Positions 1 through 7,560 of a stretch of 21,407 bases of DNA are shown in pieces (positions within the stretch are counted from its first letter, which is position 1; each line of letters begins with the position of its first letter). Both the position numbers and the translations under genes were made by a program. A model generated the notes under the pieces. It did no database searches and was not told the DNA's origin. It saw only the letters and a program-made list of their open reading frames with translations. Source of the DNA: an uncultured Campylobacter sp. (GTDB lineage Bacteria; Campylobacterota; Campylobacteria; Campylobacterales; Campylobacteraceae). Location: contig NZ_CALIJA010000104.1 of NCBI RefSeq assembly GCF_938017615.1, forward strand, positions 1-21,407, in the 5' to 3' direction.

Positions 1-433
1 GTCCTTTTTCACCCGCCGCGGATTTAAATTTTACTCCGCCTCGCACCGCTTATTCGGCGCGCTCTTTGCTCGGCACGCCGCCCGTTAGGGATGTCGCTTC
101 GGTAAGGCAATACGATAGCGACGCCGTCATTTAGGTATCGACGCGCCGAGCAACGATGGGATCTGCGCTTTATGTGGACGGCATCCGCACTTCAACGCGC
201 CAAAATGCGAGATAGCGGCGCTTGTTTTGACGATACGATCGACGCTCGCCCGTATGACTGACGATTTGTATATTCGGTGTCGAGATAGGACAGGCAGTCT
301 GCTCGGCGCCGATGTGCCGCCGCACAATGAAACATTCTGTGCCGATGTATCCGCCGCCTACTACACGATGAGCGTTCGGCACAGATGCTGCCTGCTAGGT
401 GTAGCACTGACGCCGTTCGTTTGGTGCCGCGCG
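1..433. other. No supportable gene; possibly degraded coding DNA
   Basis: No frame on either strand gives a protein that I recognise. A plus-strand frame is open from position 3 to a TAG at 132-134 and could be the last 43 residues of a gene entering from the left, but nothing in it is diagnostic. The stretch is GC-rich and nearly lacks the AAATTT words that fill other gaps in this window, so it may be decayed coding sequence. It lies just downstream of the minus-strand binding-protein gene, where transporter partners would be expected, but no permease or ATPase sequence is visible. Confidence 0.35.
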
Positions 434-1453
434 CTATTTACCCTCTGGATTGAGTCCTTTTAAGATATAGCCAAATTCCGTATCACTGAGCTCGTAATTC
501 ATAAATTTTTTATAAAACGCTTTCGTTTCGGCCTTTACGTCGATGTCGGCAAATAGCTCGGGCTGGATGGTTTTTGCCGCCCATAAAATTTGAAGCACCG
601 CGTCCGCCCCGTATCGATCCCAGTTGAAAACCCCGCGCGGATTGCCGTAAACGCGCCCGTTTTTGACCGCATCCGTGCCGCTGTAGATCGGGCTGGATTT
701 GATCTTCTCTACCGCATCTTCGTTGTGATCGCCGCCCACGATTATGATCTGTGGGTTGCTCGCGATGATCTCCTCGGCGGTGATAGTCTTCATAGGGCCT
801 TTGGTGGCGGTGATCGCGTTCGTACCGCCGGCTAGCTCTATCCAAGAATCGATCAGCGTGCCCTTGCCGTCGATCTTTAAAAGATCGCTTCCATCTACGA
901 TGTGAAGGACGCGCGGGCGCTTATCGGGGCTTAAATTTGCGGTGCGGCCGCTAACCAAAGCGATATTTTTATCTAAATTTGAGATCAGATCCTTCGCTCT
1001 TTGCGGTGCGTCGCCGCCTAGCATATCGCCGCACATCCTGATGCTGCGCCTCATCTGCTCGTAGTCGCTAAAGGATGCCTTTAAAACGGTAAAGCCCTGC
1101 TTAGCTAAATTTTCGCCCGCCAGCGCGGTTGAGATGATGACTACGTCGGGATTACGACTCATCAGCTCCTCTAAATTTACGTCGTTATTTTTTAGCAGCA
1201 CGGGTATCTGCGCCAGGCGCGGATAAATTTTAAGAAACCATGCGTTTTTGCTGATGTTATCGGTGGTGGCGACGATCTTGTCCGCTCCTCCTAGGGCTAG
1301 TAAAATTTGATTGTTCGAGTGCCAGAGTGCCGCGATGCGCTCAACTTTTGCGGGGATTTTGACCTCGATTCCGTCCATATCCTTGATAGTTCTAAGCTCT
1401 GCTGCGCTCGCAAAAAGCGTGCCCGCCAAAAGCAGTAGTAAAAATTTTTTCAT
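434..1453 (-). CDS. Periplasmic substrate-binding protein of an iron/heme/siderophore-type ABC importer
   Basis: The 339-residue product has an N-terminal signal peptide (MKKFLLLLLAGTLFASA) followed by a periplasmic-binding-protein-2 (TroA/FecB-like) fold. It begins with the usual strand 'RTIKDMDGIEVKIPAKVERI', has a central 'NPDVVIIS' segment and ends with 'NPQIIIVGG' and 'GRVYGNPRG' in the C-terminal lobe. Such proteins deliver iron complexes or heme to a FecCD/BtuCD-type permease. The frame is open 18 codons further upstream to 1507, but the ATG at 1451-1453 has AGGAGA (complement of 1458-1463) in front of it and starts the signal peptide, so I chose it. No lipobox is seen, as expected for a soluble periplasmic protein. 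Permease and ATPase genes are not in the window. Ligand specificity cannot be read from sequence alone. It is divergent from the flotillin gene. Confidence 0.85.
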   Translation of the reverse strand: MKKFLLLLLAGTLFASAAELRTIKDMDGIEVKIPAKVERIAALWHSNNQILLALGGADKIVATTDNISKNAWFLKIYPRLAQIPVLLKNNDVNLEELMSRNPDVVIISTALAGENLAKQGFTVLKASFSDYEQMRRSIRMCGDMLGGDAPQRAKDLISNLDKNIALVSGRTANLSPDKRPRVLHIVDGSDLLKIDGKGTLIDSWIELAGGTNAITATKGPMKTITAEEIIASNPQIIIVGGDHNEDAVEKIKSSPIYSGTDAVKNGRVYGNPRGVFNWDRYGADAVLQILWAAKTIQPELFADIDVKAETKAFYKKFMNYELSDTEFGYILKGLNPEGK

Positions 1454-1476
1454 TTTTTCTCCTAAAAGGTATTGAA

Positions 1477-1482
1477 ATATAC
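1477..1482 (-). promoter_or_regulatory. Possible -10 box for the binding-protein gene
   Basis: TATATT is read on the minus strand about 24 bases upstream of the chosen ATG (1453) and just ahead of the AGGAGA leader. A second candidate, TAATAT, lies slightly further upstream. No convincing Fur box is visible in the 160-bp divergent region, although an AT-rich stretch around 1542-1560 could be tested for Fur binding. Confidence 0.25.
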
Positions 1483-1572
1483 GCTGCGATATTACAAAAA
1501 ACCTCATTAAAATTCCGTAAATTTTAACCGCTGTCGCCGCGATTATTTATTATTTTTCAAAGTAAATTTTTA

Positions 1573-1578
1573 TATAAT
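1573..1578 (+). promoter_or_regulatory. -10 box (TATAAT) for the flotillin gene
   Basis: A perfect TATAAT sits in a T-rich context (TTTTTATATAAT), the usual Campylobacter sigma-70 arrangement without a clear -35 box. It is 35 bp upstream of the ATG at 1613, and an AAAGGAG leader lies between them. Confidence 0.65.
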
Positions 1579-1612
1579 CCATTTTAAATTTAGCATTTTT
1601 AAAGGAGAGAAA

Positions 1613-3037
1613 ATGGATGAAATTTTGTATTTAATAGGCGCCGCCGCCGGGGTTTTAATCGCGCTTTTTATCATCGTGCCTCTGTTTTTCAGGCGCATAG
1701 TGGAGACGAACGAAGTGCATATCGTCCAGAGCGCGCGTAAGACGACGAGCTACGGCAAAGATACCGGCAACGGCAACAGCTACTACGAATTCCCGAGCTG
1801 GGTGCCGGCGCTGGGCGTTACGAAGATCGTTTTGCCGGTCTCGGTCTTTAGTATCAAGATCGAGGATTACGAGGCGTATGATCTAGGCAGGCTTCCTTTC
1901 GTAGTCGATATTACAGCGTTTTTTAGGATCGTGGATTCAAATTTAGCCGCACAACGCGTCAATAATTTTCAAGATTTGAACAATCAGCTCACAAACATCA
2001 TTCAAGGCTCGATCCGCTCGATCCTCTCAAGCCGCGTGCTTGAGGACATCTTGCAGATCCGCTCCGAGCTCGGAGATGATTTTACCAAGGCGGTAAAGAC
2101 GCAGCTGCAAAACTGGGGTATCGAGCCCGTTAAAAACATTGAGCTGATGGATATCCGAGATAGCAGCGGCAGCAAGGTCATCTTAAACATCATGGAGAAG
2201 AAAAAATCCCAGATCGAAAAGGAAAGCCGCGTCGAGGTCGCAAACAACACCAAGCTCGCTCAAATCGCCGAGATCGAAGCCGCGCAGGCAACCGAAGTGC
2301 GCCAGCAGGAAGCCAATAAGATGGTGGGCCTTAAGACCGTCGAAAACGAGCGCGAAGTCGCGATCTCAAAGGAGCAGGCCGAGCAGCTCATCAAGGATCA
2401 GCAAAAGATCACGCAGGAAAAGGCGATGGAGGTCGTGCGGGTAAACGACGTCAAGCAGGCCGAGATCAAAAAGCAAGTGGAGATCGTAAAAGCCGAGCAG
2501 GAGCAGCGCAAGATCGAGATCGACGCCGAAGCGCGCAAAAACGCCAAAATCCGCGACGCCGAAGCGATCAAGGAAAATCAAATTTTAGTAGCGCAGGGCG
2601 ATAAAGAGAAGCAGTTTCTCGCCGCCGCGGCGCTTTTGGAGATGAAGGATAAAGAAGCGCAGGGTACGCTAAAGATAGGCTCTGCAGAGGCTGAGGCGCT
2701 TAGGCTAAAAGAGCTCGCGCCTGTAAACGCACAGATCGAGCTCGCGCGCGAGATCGGCGAAAATCAGGGATACCAGACCTATCTGATCTCGATCAAACAG
2801 ATCGAAGCGAACCGCGACATCGGCCTGGAGCAGGCCAAGGCGTTAAGCGCGGCGGATCTTAAGATCATCGCAAACGAAGGCAGCGTAGGCGAGGGGATGA
2901 GTAAATTCGGCGAAATTCTAAGCGCCAAGGGCGGCACGCAGCTAGCCGCGATGCTCGAAGCGCTAAATCAAAGCGAGGTCGGCAAAAAGGTGCTGGAAAA
3001 AATTTCGGGCGCCAAGGAGGGGGATAAATCCGAGTAA
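1613..3037 (+). CDS. Flotillin-like SPFH-domain membrane protein
   Basis: The 474-residue protein has one N-terminal membrane segment (about residues 4-26), then an SPFH/Band-7 domain (about 30-200, with 'VVDITAFFRIVDSN' and 'QGSIRSILSS'). A long Glu/Lys/Ala/Gln-rich coiled coil follows (about 200-355), then a C-terminal flotillin-type region (about 355-474) containing repeated Ala-Glu heptads and 'IANEGSVGEGMSKFGEIL'. Flotillins oligomerise through the coiled coil into membrane scaffolds linked to lipid organisation, membrane fluidity and secretion. The order and length match YqiK/FloA-long flotillins better than the shorter HflK/HflC or stomatin types. The start is fixed by AAAGGAG with proper spacing. 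No NfeD-type protease or scaffold gene is adjacent, so this appears to be a single-gene transcript. Its role in this organism is inferred. Confidence 0.9.
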   Translation: MDEILYLIGAAAGVLIALFIIVPLFFRRIVETNEVHIVQSARKTTSYGKDTGNGNSYYEFPSWVPALGVTKIVLPVSVFSIKIEDYEAYDLGRLPFVVDITAFFRIVDSNLAAQRVNNFQDLNNQLTNIIQGSIRSILSSRVLEDILQIRSELGDDFTKAVKTQLQNWGIEPVKNIELMDIRDSSGSKVILNIMEKKKSQIEKESRVEVANNTKLAQIAEIEAAQATEVRQQEANKMVGLKTVENEREVAISKEQAEQLIKDQQKITQEKAMEVVRVNDVKQAEIKKQVEIVKAEQEQRKIEIDAEARKNAKIRDAEAIKENQILVAQGDKEKQFLAAAALLEMKDKEAQGTLKIGSAEAEALRLKELAPVNAQIELAREIGENQGYQTYLISIKQIEANRDIGLEQAKALSAADLKIIANEGSVGEGMSKFGEILSAKGGTQLAAMLEALNQSEVGKKVLEKISGAKEGDKSE

Positions 3038-3254
3038 TATTCGCAGCGTATTGGGCGAGTAAAATTTTAAATTTATACGCTAGCGGCGCTGTAACGAAAG
3101 TAAATTTGAGTAATAGCTGGTGGCGAGATTATTGCGCTCTTGATAGGAGCAAAATTCTGGGGAGTAAATTTTGAGTGATAGCTAGCGGCACCGCGCGGGT
3201 GAGCAAATTTGAGCGGTCCGCCCGTTCGAGCGGTTTGGCTGTCTGCGCTTGGAT

Positions 3255-3382
3255 AAAATTTAAAACGCTAGTGGAATTTAAAGGTTGCGAAATTTCAAAT
3301 ACTCGCGAAATTTCGAATTTCGCTGGAATTTAAAACGTCGTGAAATTTAAACGCCGCGGAATTTTAAATGCTCGTAAAATTT
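3255..3382. repeat. Degenerate tandem array, RRAATTT core every 16-18 bp (8 units)
   Basis: Cores AAAATTT, GGAATTT, GAAATTT, GAAATTT, GGAATTT, GAAATTT, GGAATTT and AAAATTT start at about 3255, 3273, 3289, 3307, 3325, 3342, 3358 and 3376. Spacings are 18, 16, 18, 18, 17, 16 and 18 bp. The text between cores is GC-rich and variable, often ending in CGC or CGT before the next core. The spacing is seen directly. Any function is unknown, and expansion of the AATTT word common in this genome is one possible origin. Confidence 0.6.
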
Positions 3383-3611
3383 CAGGTCCTTGTGTGCGAG
3401 TATTTAAAGGCGGTGCGGTATCGCAAGTATTCGCAGAGCGCCGAAACTGCGGGTAAATTTTAAAAAATTGGCAAGGTGAGATTTAAAATTTAGGCGCGGG
3501 TGCATAGCGCTCACGGATTGCACTTAGTAGTTGTAGGTTGCCGCCAAATGCTTGAGTTCTGCCGCCAACGTTCAAATTTTACCGACTAGCGAGGCTAAAT
3601 TTATTCGGTTC

Positions 3612-3700
3612 GCATGAAATTTTAAGAAGCGCGAGCCGTTTGAGGCAGCGCAAATAGCATAAAATTTAACCCGCCTGCATGAAATTTTAAGGAGCGCACG
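3612..3700 (+). repeat. Direct repeat of a leader segment (two 24-bp copies, 65 bp apart)
   Basis: Segments 3612-3635 and 3677-3700 match at 21 of 24 positions and share the core GCATGAAATTTTAAG. The second copy supplies the AAGGAG ribosome-binding site (3689-3694) of the gene at 3701. In the first copy the equivalent bases read AAGAAG. Confidence 0.6.
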
Positions 3701-4387
3701 ATGGCAAACGCCGTAAATTCCGCGCAGTACCAAGCGCGCATCAAGCAGGCGGAAACTCTTTTCGAGGGGCGAAATTTTACCCGGCGTCAAACGATAAATT
3801 TAAGCGGCGGATATGAGATCGTAAAGGACGCATATAGGCTCGGCGCGACAAGCTTCAGCGGCGGCGAATACACGCTGTTTGATACTCACAAAACGCAGAT
3901 AAAAAGCTGGCGCTGTATAGACGATCGGGCGGAATTTTTTAGCCTGATCCGCCACGCAGACGGCAAATTTTACCTCGTTTTTCGCCAGGATCTATACGGC
4001 TACAGCAGCGTGCTTGATCTAGCCTCAGCGCAGATCATGCGCTTCGTGCCGGACGCCTGGCTAGACGGCAAGGAGAGCTTCATTTGGGACGGCGTGCACT
4101 ATCTGCGGGGTTGGGACGCGCTGGCCGTGGACGGCTGCTACTGGGCGGCTCCAAACGGCGTGCATTTGGTGAGCTTTGCCGAGCCGATGAGCGAAGAGCA
4201 GAGATATGTAGACGTTTTAGACTGCATACGGGGCGGTTACGACATCTACGAGCAGGCTGATTTTGCGGGCTTTGAGGGTAATGAACTGAGCCTGAAATGC
4301 TTCCGCGCGGACGCCTTGCGATATGAAAAAGTAAAAATTTCGCGCGAGCAATACCGCGAATGGATGCGCGAAGCAAAACGACTATAA
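3701..4387 (+). CDS. Hypothetical cytoplasmic protein, 228 residues
   Basis: I do not recognise this family. The start is well supported by AAGGAG at 3689-3694, six bases before the ATG. There is no signal peptide or membrane segment. The protein is rich in aromatic residues and acidic overall, with alternating short strands such as 'EYTLFDTHKTQIKSW', 'KFYLVFRQDLYGYSSV' and 'ESFIWDGVHYLRGWDAL', suggesting a mostly beta fold. A basic helix closes it ('KISREQYREWMREAKRL'). Codon use fits the neighbours. It stands alone between non-coding gaps and is followed by an AT-rich inverted repeat. The strand pattern resembles small immunity or WG-repeat-like proteins only superficially, so no function is assigned. 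Confidence 0.8.
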   Translation: MANAVNSAQYQARIKQAETLFEGRNFTRRQTINLSGGYEIVKDAYRLGATSFSGGEYTLFDTHKTQIKSWRCIDDRAEFFSLIRHADGKFYLVFRQDLYGYSSVLDLASAQIMRFVPDAWLDGKESFIWDGVHYLRGWDALAVDGCYWAAPNGVHLVSFAEPMSEEQRYVDVLDCIRGGYDIYEQADFAGFEGNELSLKCFRADALRYEKVKISREQYREWMREAKRL

Positions 4388-4388
4388 G

Positions 4389-4424
4389 CTTTAAATTTAC
4401 TAAATTTTGTGCTTAAATTTAAAG
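4389..4424 (+). terminator. AT-rich inverted repeat after the 3701 gene; weak terminator candidate
   Basis: CTTTAAATTTA (4389-4399) and TAAATTTAAAG (4414-4424) are perfect 11-bp inverted repeats around a 14-base loop, immediately after the stop at 4385-4387. The stem has few GC pairs and no T-run follows, so termination is uncertain. Confidence 0.3.
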
Positions 4425-4506
4425 ACTCGCAAAACAGTAAAATTTAATTACGAGCCGCAAAAAGCGGAATTTAGAGAGACCAAATGGGCTGAAATAAGGA
4501 ATACGG

Positions 4507-5295
4507 ATGTTTTTTGAATACATTTTAATCGGCGCCTGCGTAGGCTTTATCAGCGGATTTTTCGGCATCGGCGGCGGCACGGTCGTGGTGCCCGTGATGA
4601 TGCTCTTCGGCTACGACGTCAAGTACGCCATCGGCATCAGCATCATGCAGATGATCTTCAGCTCGATTTTCGGCTCGTTCGTAAATTTTAAAAGCAAAAT
4701 GCTCGACGTCGCGCCGGCGCTAGTGCTGGGGCTCGGGGGCTTTTGCGGCGCGCTTAGTAGTGGCTTTATCGTAAGCTATTTTTCGTCGAAATTCCTTCTG
4801 GGCACGCTCATTTTGGTGCAGATCATAAATTTAATCAAACTCTTCAAAACCCCGACCGAGCCCACCGGCGAGGCCAACGAATCTAAAATTTTGCTCTTTA
4901 TCGTGGGGCTGCTTGTCGGCGCCGTGGCGATCAGCGTGGGTATCGGCGGCGCGGTATTCGTGATGCCTATTTTGATCAGCTTTTTAAACTACGACATCAA
5001 AAAGGCCGTCAGCACGGGGCTATTTTTCGTGATATTTTCCTCAAGCGCGGGCTTTATTAGTCTTGCCGCGCACGGGCTCGTGTACTATAAGATCGGCGCG
5101 TTACTCGGCGTCGGCTCGCTAGCGGGCGTTTACGCGGGCGTCAAAACCTCGCACAAGATCGGCAAAAAGGCTCAAAAGCGCTGGATGATCGCACTTATCG
5201 TCACGATACTTTGTATAACGATAGATAAATTTTTAGACTTAGGACTTTTGGCACGGCTTGGATTTTGGGTTTCGGATCTTTTGGCTAGTTTTTAA
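4507..5295 (+). CDS. TauE/SafE-family sulfite/organic anion exporter-type permease
   Basis: This 262-residue polytopic membrane protein has about eight hydrophobic segments arranged as two inverted repeats. Each repeat opens with the family's glycine motif: 'FFGIGGGTVVVP' at residues 18-29 and 'VGIGGAVFVMP' near 146-156. Each is followed by an 'A(I/V)(G/S)(I/T)' helix start ('DVKYAIGISIM', 'DIKKAVSTGLF'). Length is typical for TauE/SafE (DUF81) proteins, which export sulfite, sulfoacetate or related anions across the inner membrane. No sulfonate or sulfur genes are nearby to define the substrate. The ATG start is preceded by AAGGA at 4496-4500. It appears monocistronic, with a terminator candidate about 80 bp downstream. 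Confidence 0.9.
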   Translation: MFFEYILIGACVGFISGFFGIGGGTVVVPVMMLFGYDVKYAIGISIMQMIFSSIFGSFVNFKSKMLDVAPALVLGLGGFCGALSSGFIVSYFSSKFLLGTLILVQIINLIKLFKTPTEPTGEANESKILLFIVGLLVGAVAISVGIGGAVFVMPILISFLNYDIKKAVSTGLFFVIFSSSAGFISLAAHGLVYYKIGALLGVGSLAGVYAGVKTSHKIGKKAQKRWMIALIVTILCITIDKFLDLGLLARLGFWVSDLLASF

Positions 5296-5374
5296 GATTT
5301 CTAAATTTAGTCAAACATCGGCGTTTAAAACCGCCCTTTGGAGCGAAATTTACCGACTAAATTTGAGGACTTTA

Positions 5375-5407
5375 ACGCAAAATAGCTTTTTTTGCTTGCG
5401 TATTTTT
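5375..5407 (+). terminator. Candidate intrinsic terminator of the TauE-family gene
   Basis: ACGCAA (5375-5380) pairs with TTGCGT (5396-5401), and the inner bases can add a GCAAAA/TTTTGC helix. ATTTTTG follows directly. An 11-12 bp AT-rich inverted repeat (5301-5312 with 5355-5366) lies just upstream. Confidence 0.45.
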
Positions 5408-5515
5408 GATCACAGCTAAAATTTGGGTAGTAAAATTTTATCCTGAATTTGACGGATTTGCAGACGAAGTGAAAATTTAACTTGCTAAATCTCCAAATTT
5501 GTCCGACTTTCTACT

Positions 5516-6145
5516 TTAAATTTTACTCTCGTTTTCGGCGTTTTTAGCAAGTGTTCCTTTAAATTTGTATTTAAAATAAAACGTCCACGCAAGCGGGCAA
5601 AGGATATTTAAAACCATTGTAGTGTAATTTCCTTGCGTATTAAAAACTATCCATATCGAGGCGGAAAAACTAATCAGATAAACGACCGTGTATGCGATCG
5701 GTAGGAAACTTTTTAACTCAATCGTTATTACTAGAACATAAGCGCAAATCGCAACTAAAGATGCGATAAAAAAGCCGACGAATCCCCCTTCTTTTTGGCG
5801 GTCTATATGAGCGTCAAAATAGCCGTAAATACAGCCTATAAGTATAAAAATAGCGAGCACCAGCCAGATAAATTTGAGCCAGCGCGCAAAAGAAGCCCTA
5901 AATAGCATATAGGAGCAAAATACTAAAAAATACGCATTTATGATAAAGTGGTAAAACATTAAAAAGAAGCCGTGGCCCAGAAAACCCCAGTCGTAACCGA
6001 GGCCAAATATTGCGTTATTTATCAGCCAAAACGCGCCGGATCTAGCCACTAAAAACGCAGCCGTAAGTAAAATCGGATGTAGCAAGACCCTGCCCGCGAA
6101 AATATCTGTGCAGACGCATTTGAAAAAAATTACGATTTTTGGCAT
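5516..6145 (-). CDS. Hypothetical multi-pass membrane protein, paralogue of 7561-8247
   Basis: I do not recognise the family. The 209-residue product has about five or six hydrophobic segments separated by short loops and ends in a basic/acidic cytoplasmic tail. Landmarks are 'GRVLLHPILLTAAFLVARSG' near the N-terminus and 'ILCPLAWTFYFKYKF' near the C-terminus, both shared with the protein at 7561-8247. The frame is open upstream to 6175, but the ATG at 6143-6145 has AGGAG (complement of 6151-6155) at good spacing and matches the start of the paralogue. Both copies lie on the minus strand on either side of the plus-strand immunity-like gene, consistent with local duplication. Function is unknown. 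It could be an accessory membrane protein of an immunity or defence type, but nothing in it proves this. Confidence 0.75.
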   Translation of the reverse strand: MPKIVIFFKCVCTDIFAGRVLLHPILLTAAFLVARSGAFWLINNAIFGLGYDWGFLGHGFFLMFYHFIINAYFLVFCSYMLFRASFARWLKFIWLVLAIFILIGCIYGYFDAHIDRQKEGGFVGFFIASLVAICAYVLVITIELKSFLPIAYTVVYLISFSASIWIVFNTQGNYTTMVLNILCPLAWTFYFKYKFKGTLAKNAENESKI

Positions 6146-6674
6146 TTTGGCTCCTAGATTCGCGCTTTGATGCAAAGTAAAATTTACTCCGTTAAATTTT
6201 ACGCTCGGATTTTACTGCGTTTGTTTAAATAAATTCGTCAAACTTAAAGACGTGCTAGCTTGGCGCAGCGCTGCTACAAGCGTAAATTTTACTTTGAAAA
6301 TATACAGCGCGCGATGAGAGGATGGTGGTGTTTTTAGGGGCTGGTTTACTTGCAGTTGCGAGGCAGTGCCGAAGCAAAGGAAGGCGACGCTTCGCAAGTA
6401 GAACCCCTTCCACCCCCAAGAGAAAAGCTTAAAATTTAAGAATGTCTGAAAGCCTGAATTTGGTAGATAGCCGCTCTTGCGAGTGAAATTTTAAAAATTC
6501 ATCCAAATTTTGAGCTAGTTAAATTTTATAAACTGGGCGGCGCTGTATTTATAAGCAAAGCTTGCCGCCGTTAAAGCGAAATTTCAATGGCGATTTATCT
6601 TTTAAGCGCTCAAATTTTAATAAAATTCGGCTCAGCGAAATCGGCAGAGAAAAGATCAAAATAAAGGAGAAAAA
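6146..6674. other. Non-coding gap with promoter/leader of the interrupted gene
   Basis: No convincing gene is seen. Minus-strand frames around 6212-6397 lack a ribosome-binding site. The right end holds the AAAGGAG leader (6664-6670) of the reading frame starting at 6675. Scattered AAAATTTAA words fill the rest. Confidence 0.5.
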
Positions 6675-7496
6675 ATGGCGATAGACGGGGTAAAAATTAT
6701 CGACAGCGACGATGGATACGATATATATTTGACTATCACCGAGCGATACAAGGACGGCGAAGATGTTGAATCGATACTGTAAGATGTTTTGGCGCAGGCG
6801 GAAAATTTCTGCACCGATGAGCTTTATAGCGAGATTTATTGGACGGCCCTAGCGTATTCGCTTTGGAAGATCGGCTTTTTAAATGATGAAATCCGCAAAA
6901 AAGCCCTTGCTATCATAAAAGGCGGCGCAAGCGAAATGTGGAATAAGGTCTTTGAAAAATCTCAAAAGAGCCGCCAAAAGGCGCTTGATAAATTGGCGCT
7001 TCAGCTAAAAAGCGAAAACCCTAGACCGCTTAAACGGCCCAAAATTTCGAAGCAAAAAACGCCATATTTTGAGGAGGGCGACGTTTTGTCTATCCGGATG
7101 CGTCAGGGATACGGCGTTTGTTTTGTCTCGGCGGTAGATCAAACGCCACGCAAGCTGGAGTATCATCTGGCCTGCACCAGAGTGCTGCAAAAAGAGCCGC
7201 CCGGAATGGACGATTTTTTAAAAAGCAAGATCGCAGGCTCGAAAAACGGCGAGTTTCTTAGAACGGACTGCTGGTTTAATCATAAGGATTTAAAGGAGCT
7301 GCTGCCGCATCTAAAAAAGATCGGCAAAATAAAACTAGCTCCATTTGCATTAGGAATGCTCGCTCCTGCGAGAAATTTGGAATATTTTTATGATGAGATC
7401 ACAGCAGATCCCAAAGTGTGGGGCTTTAAGCTAATTGATACAGCCCGTTTCGTGGAAGAGGTGATCGAGGATACGGATAAAAGCGTCGCGCGGTAA
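6675..7496 (+). pseudogene. Immunity-like two-domain protein interrupted by in-frame TAA at codon 36
   Basis: AAAGGAG and the ATG at 6675 open a frame running 35 codons to TAA at 6780-6782. The same frame then continues without a break to 7496. Read through, it would be 273 residues. The join reads '...KDGEDVESIL-stop-DVLAQAENFC...', natural helical sequence on both sides, so one base change explains the stop (for example CAA or GAA to TAA). The first part (about residues 5-75) is an acidic helical domain resembling DUF4259-type segments. A Lys/Pro linker leads into a beta-rich part from about residue 130 ('YFEEGDVLSIRMRQGYGVCF') that resembles Imm26-type immunity proteins. Family assignments are from memory and tentative. 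A TTG at 6789 could restart translation but has no good leader. If the stop is real, this is a fresh pseudogene. Confidence 0.7.
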
Positions 7497-7560
7497 ATTT
7501 TAGAATTTAATCCTGGCGAAATTTTGTAAATTTAGCCCTTTGCGGTGGAATTTGATAAAT

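Larger units (their letters stand above)
3038..3700. other. Non-coding gap rich in AATTT words and degenerate repeats
   Basis: No reading frame with a start, leader and protein-like composition was found. The gap holds related segments beginning GTAAA(A)TTT and running into TAGCKGCGGC-like text near 3059, 3100 and 3164. It also holds the short-period array at 3255-3382 and a duplicated leader segment at 3612-3700, listed separately. No clear intrinsic terminator follows the flotillin gene. Confidence 0.6.

Noticed and set aside
227..463. Plus-strand 78-codon frame
   Set aside because: It has no ribosome-binding site, is rich in Cys and Arg, and overlaps the 3' end of the binding-protein gene.
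3214..3232. tRNA T-loop-like GTTCGAGC
   Set aside because: No cloverleaf, acceptor stem or anticodon arm can be formed around it.
3255..3382. CRISPR array
   Set aside because: Cores are only about seven bases and degenerate, spacers are about ten bases, and no cas genes are present.
6212..6397. Minus-strand 61-codon frame
   Set aside because: It has no leader, no domain and a composition unlike neighbouring genes.
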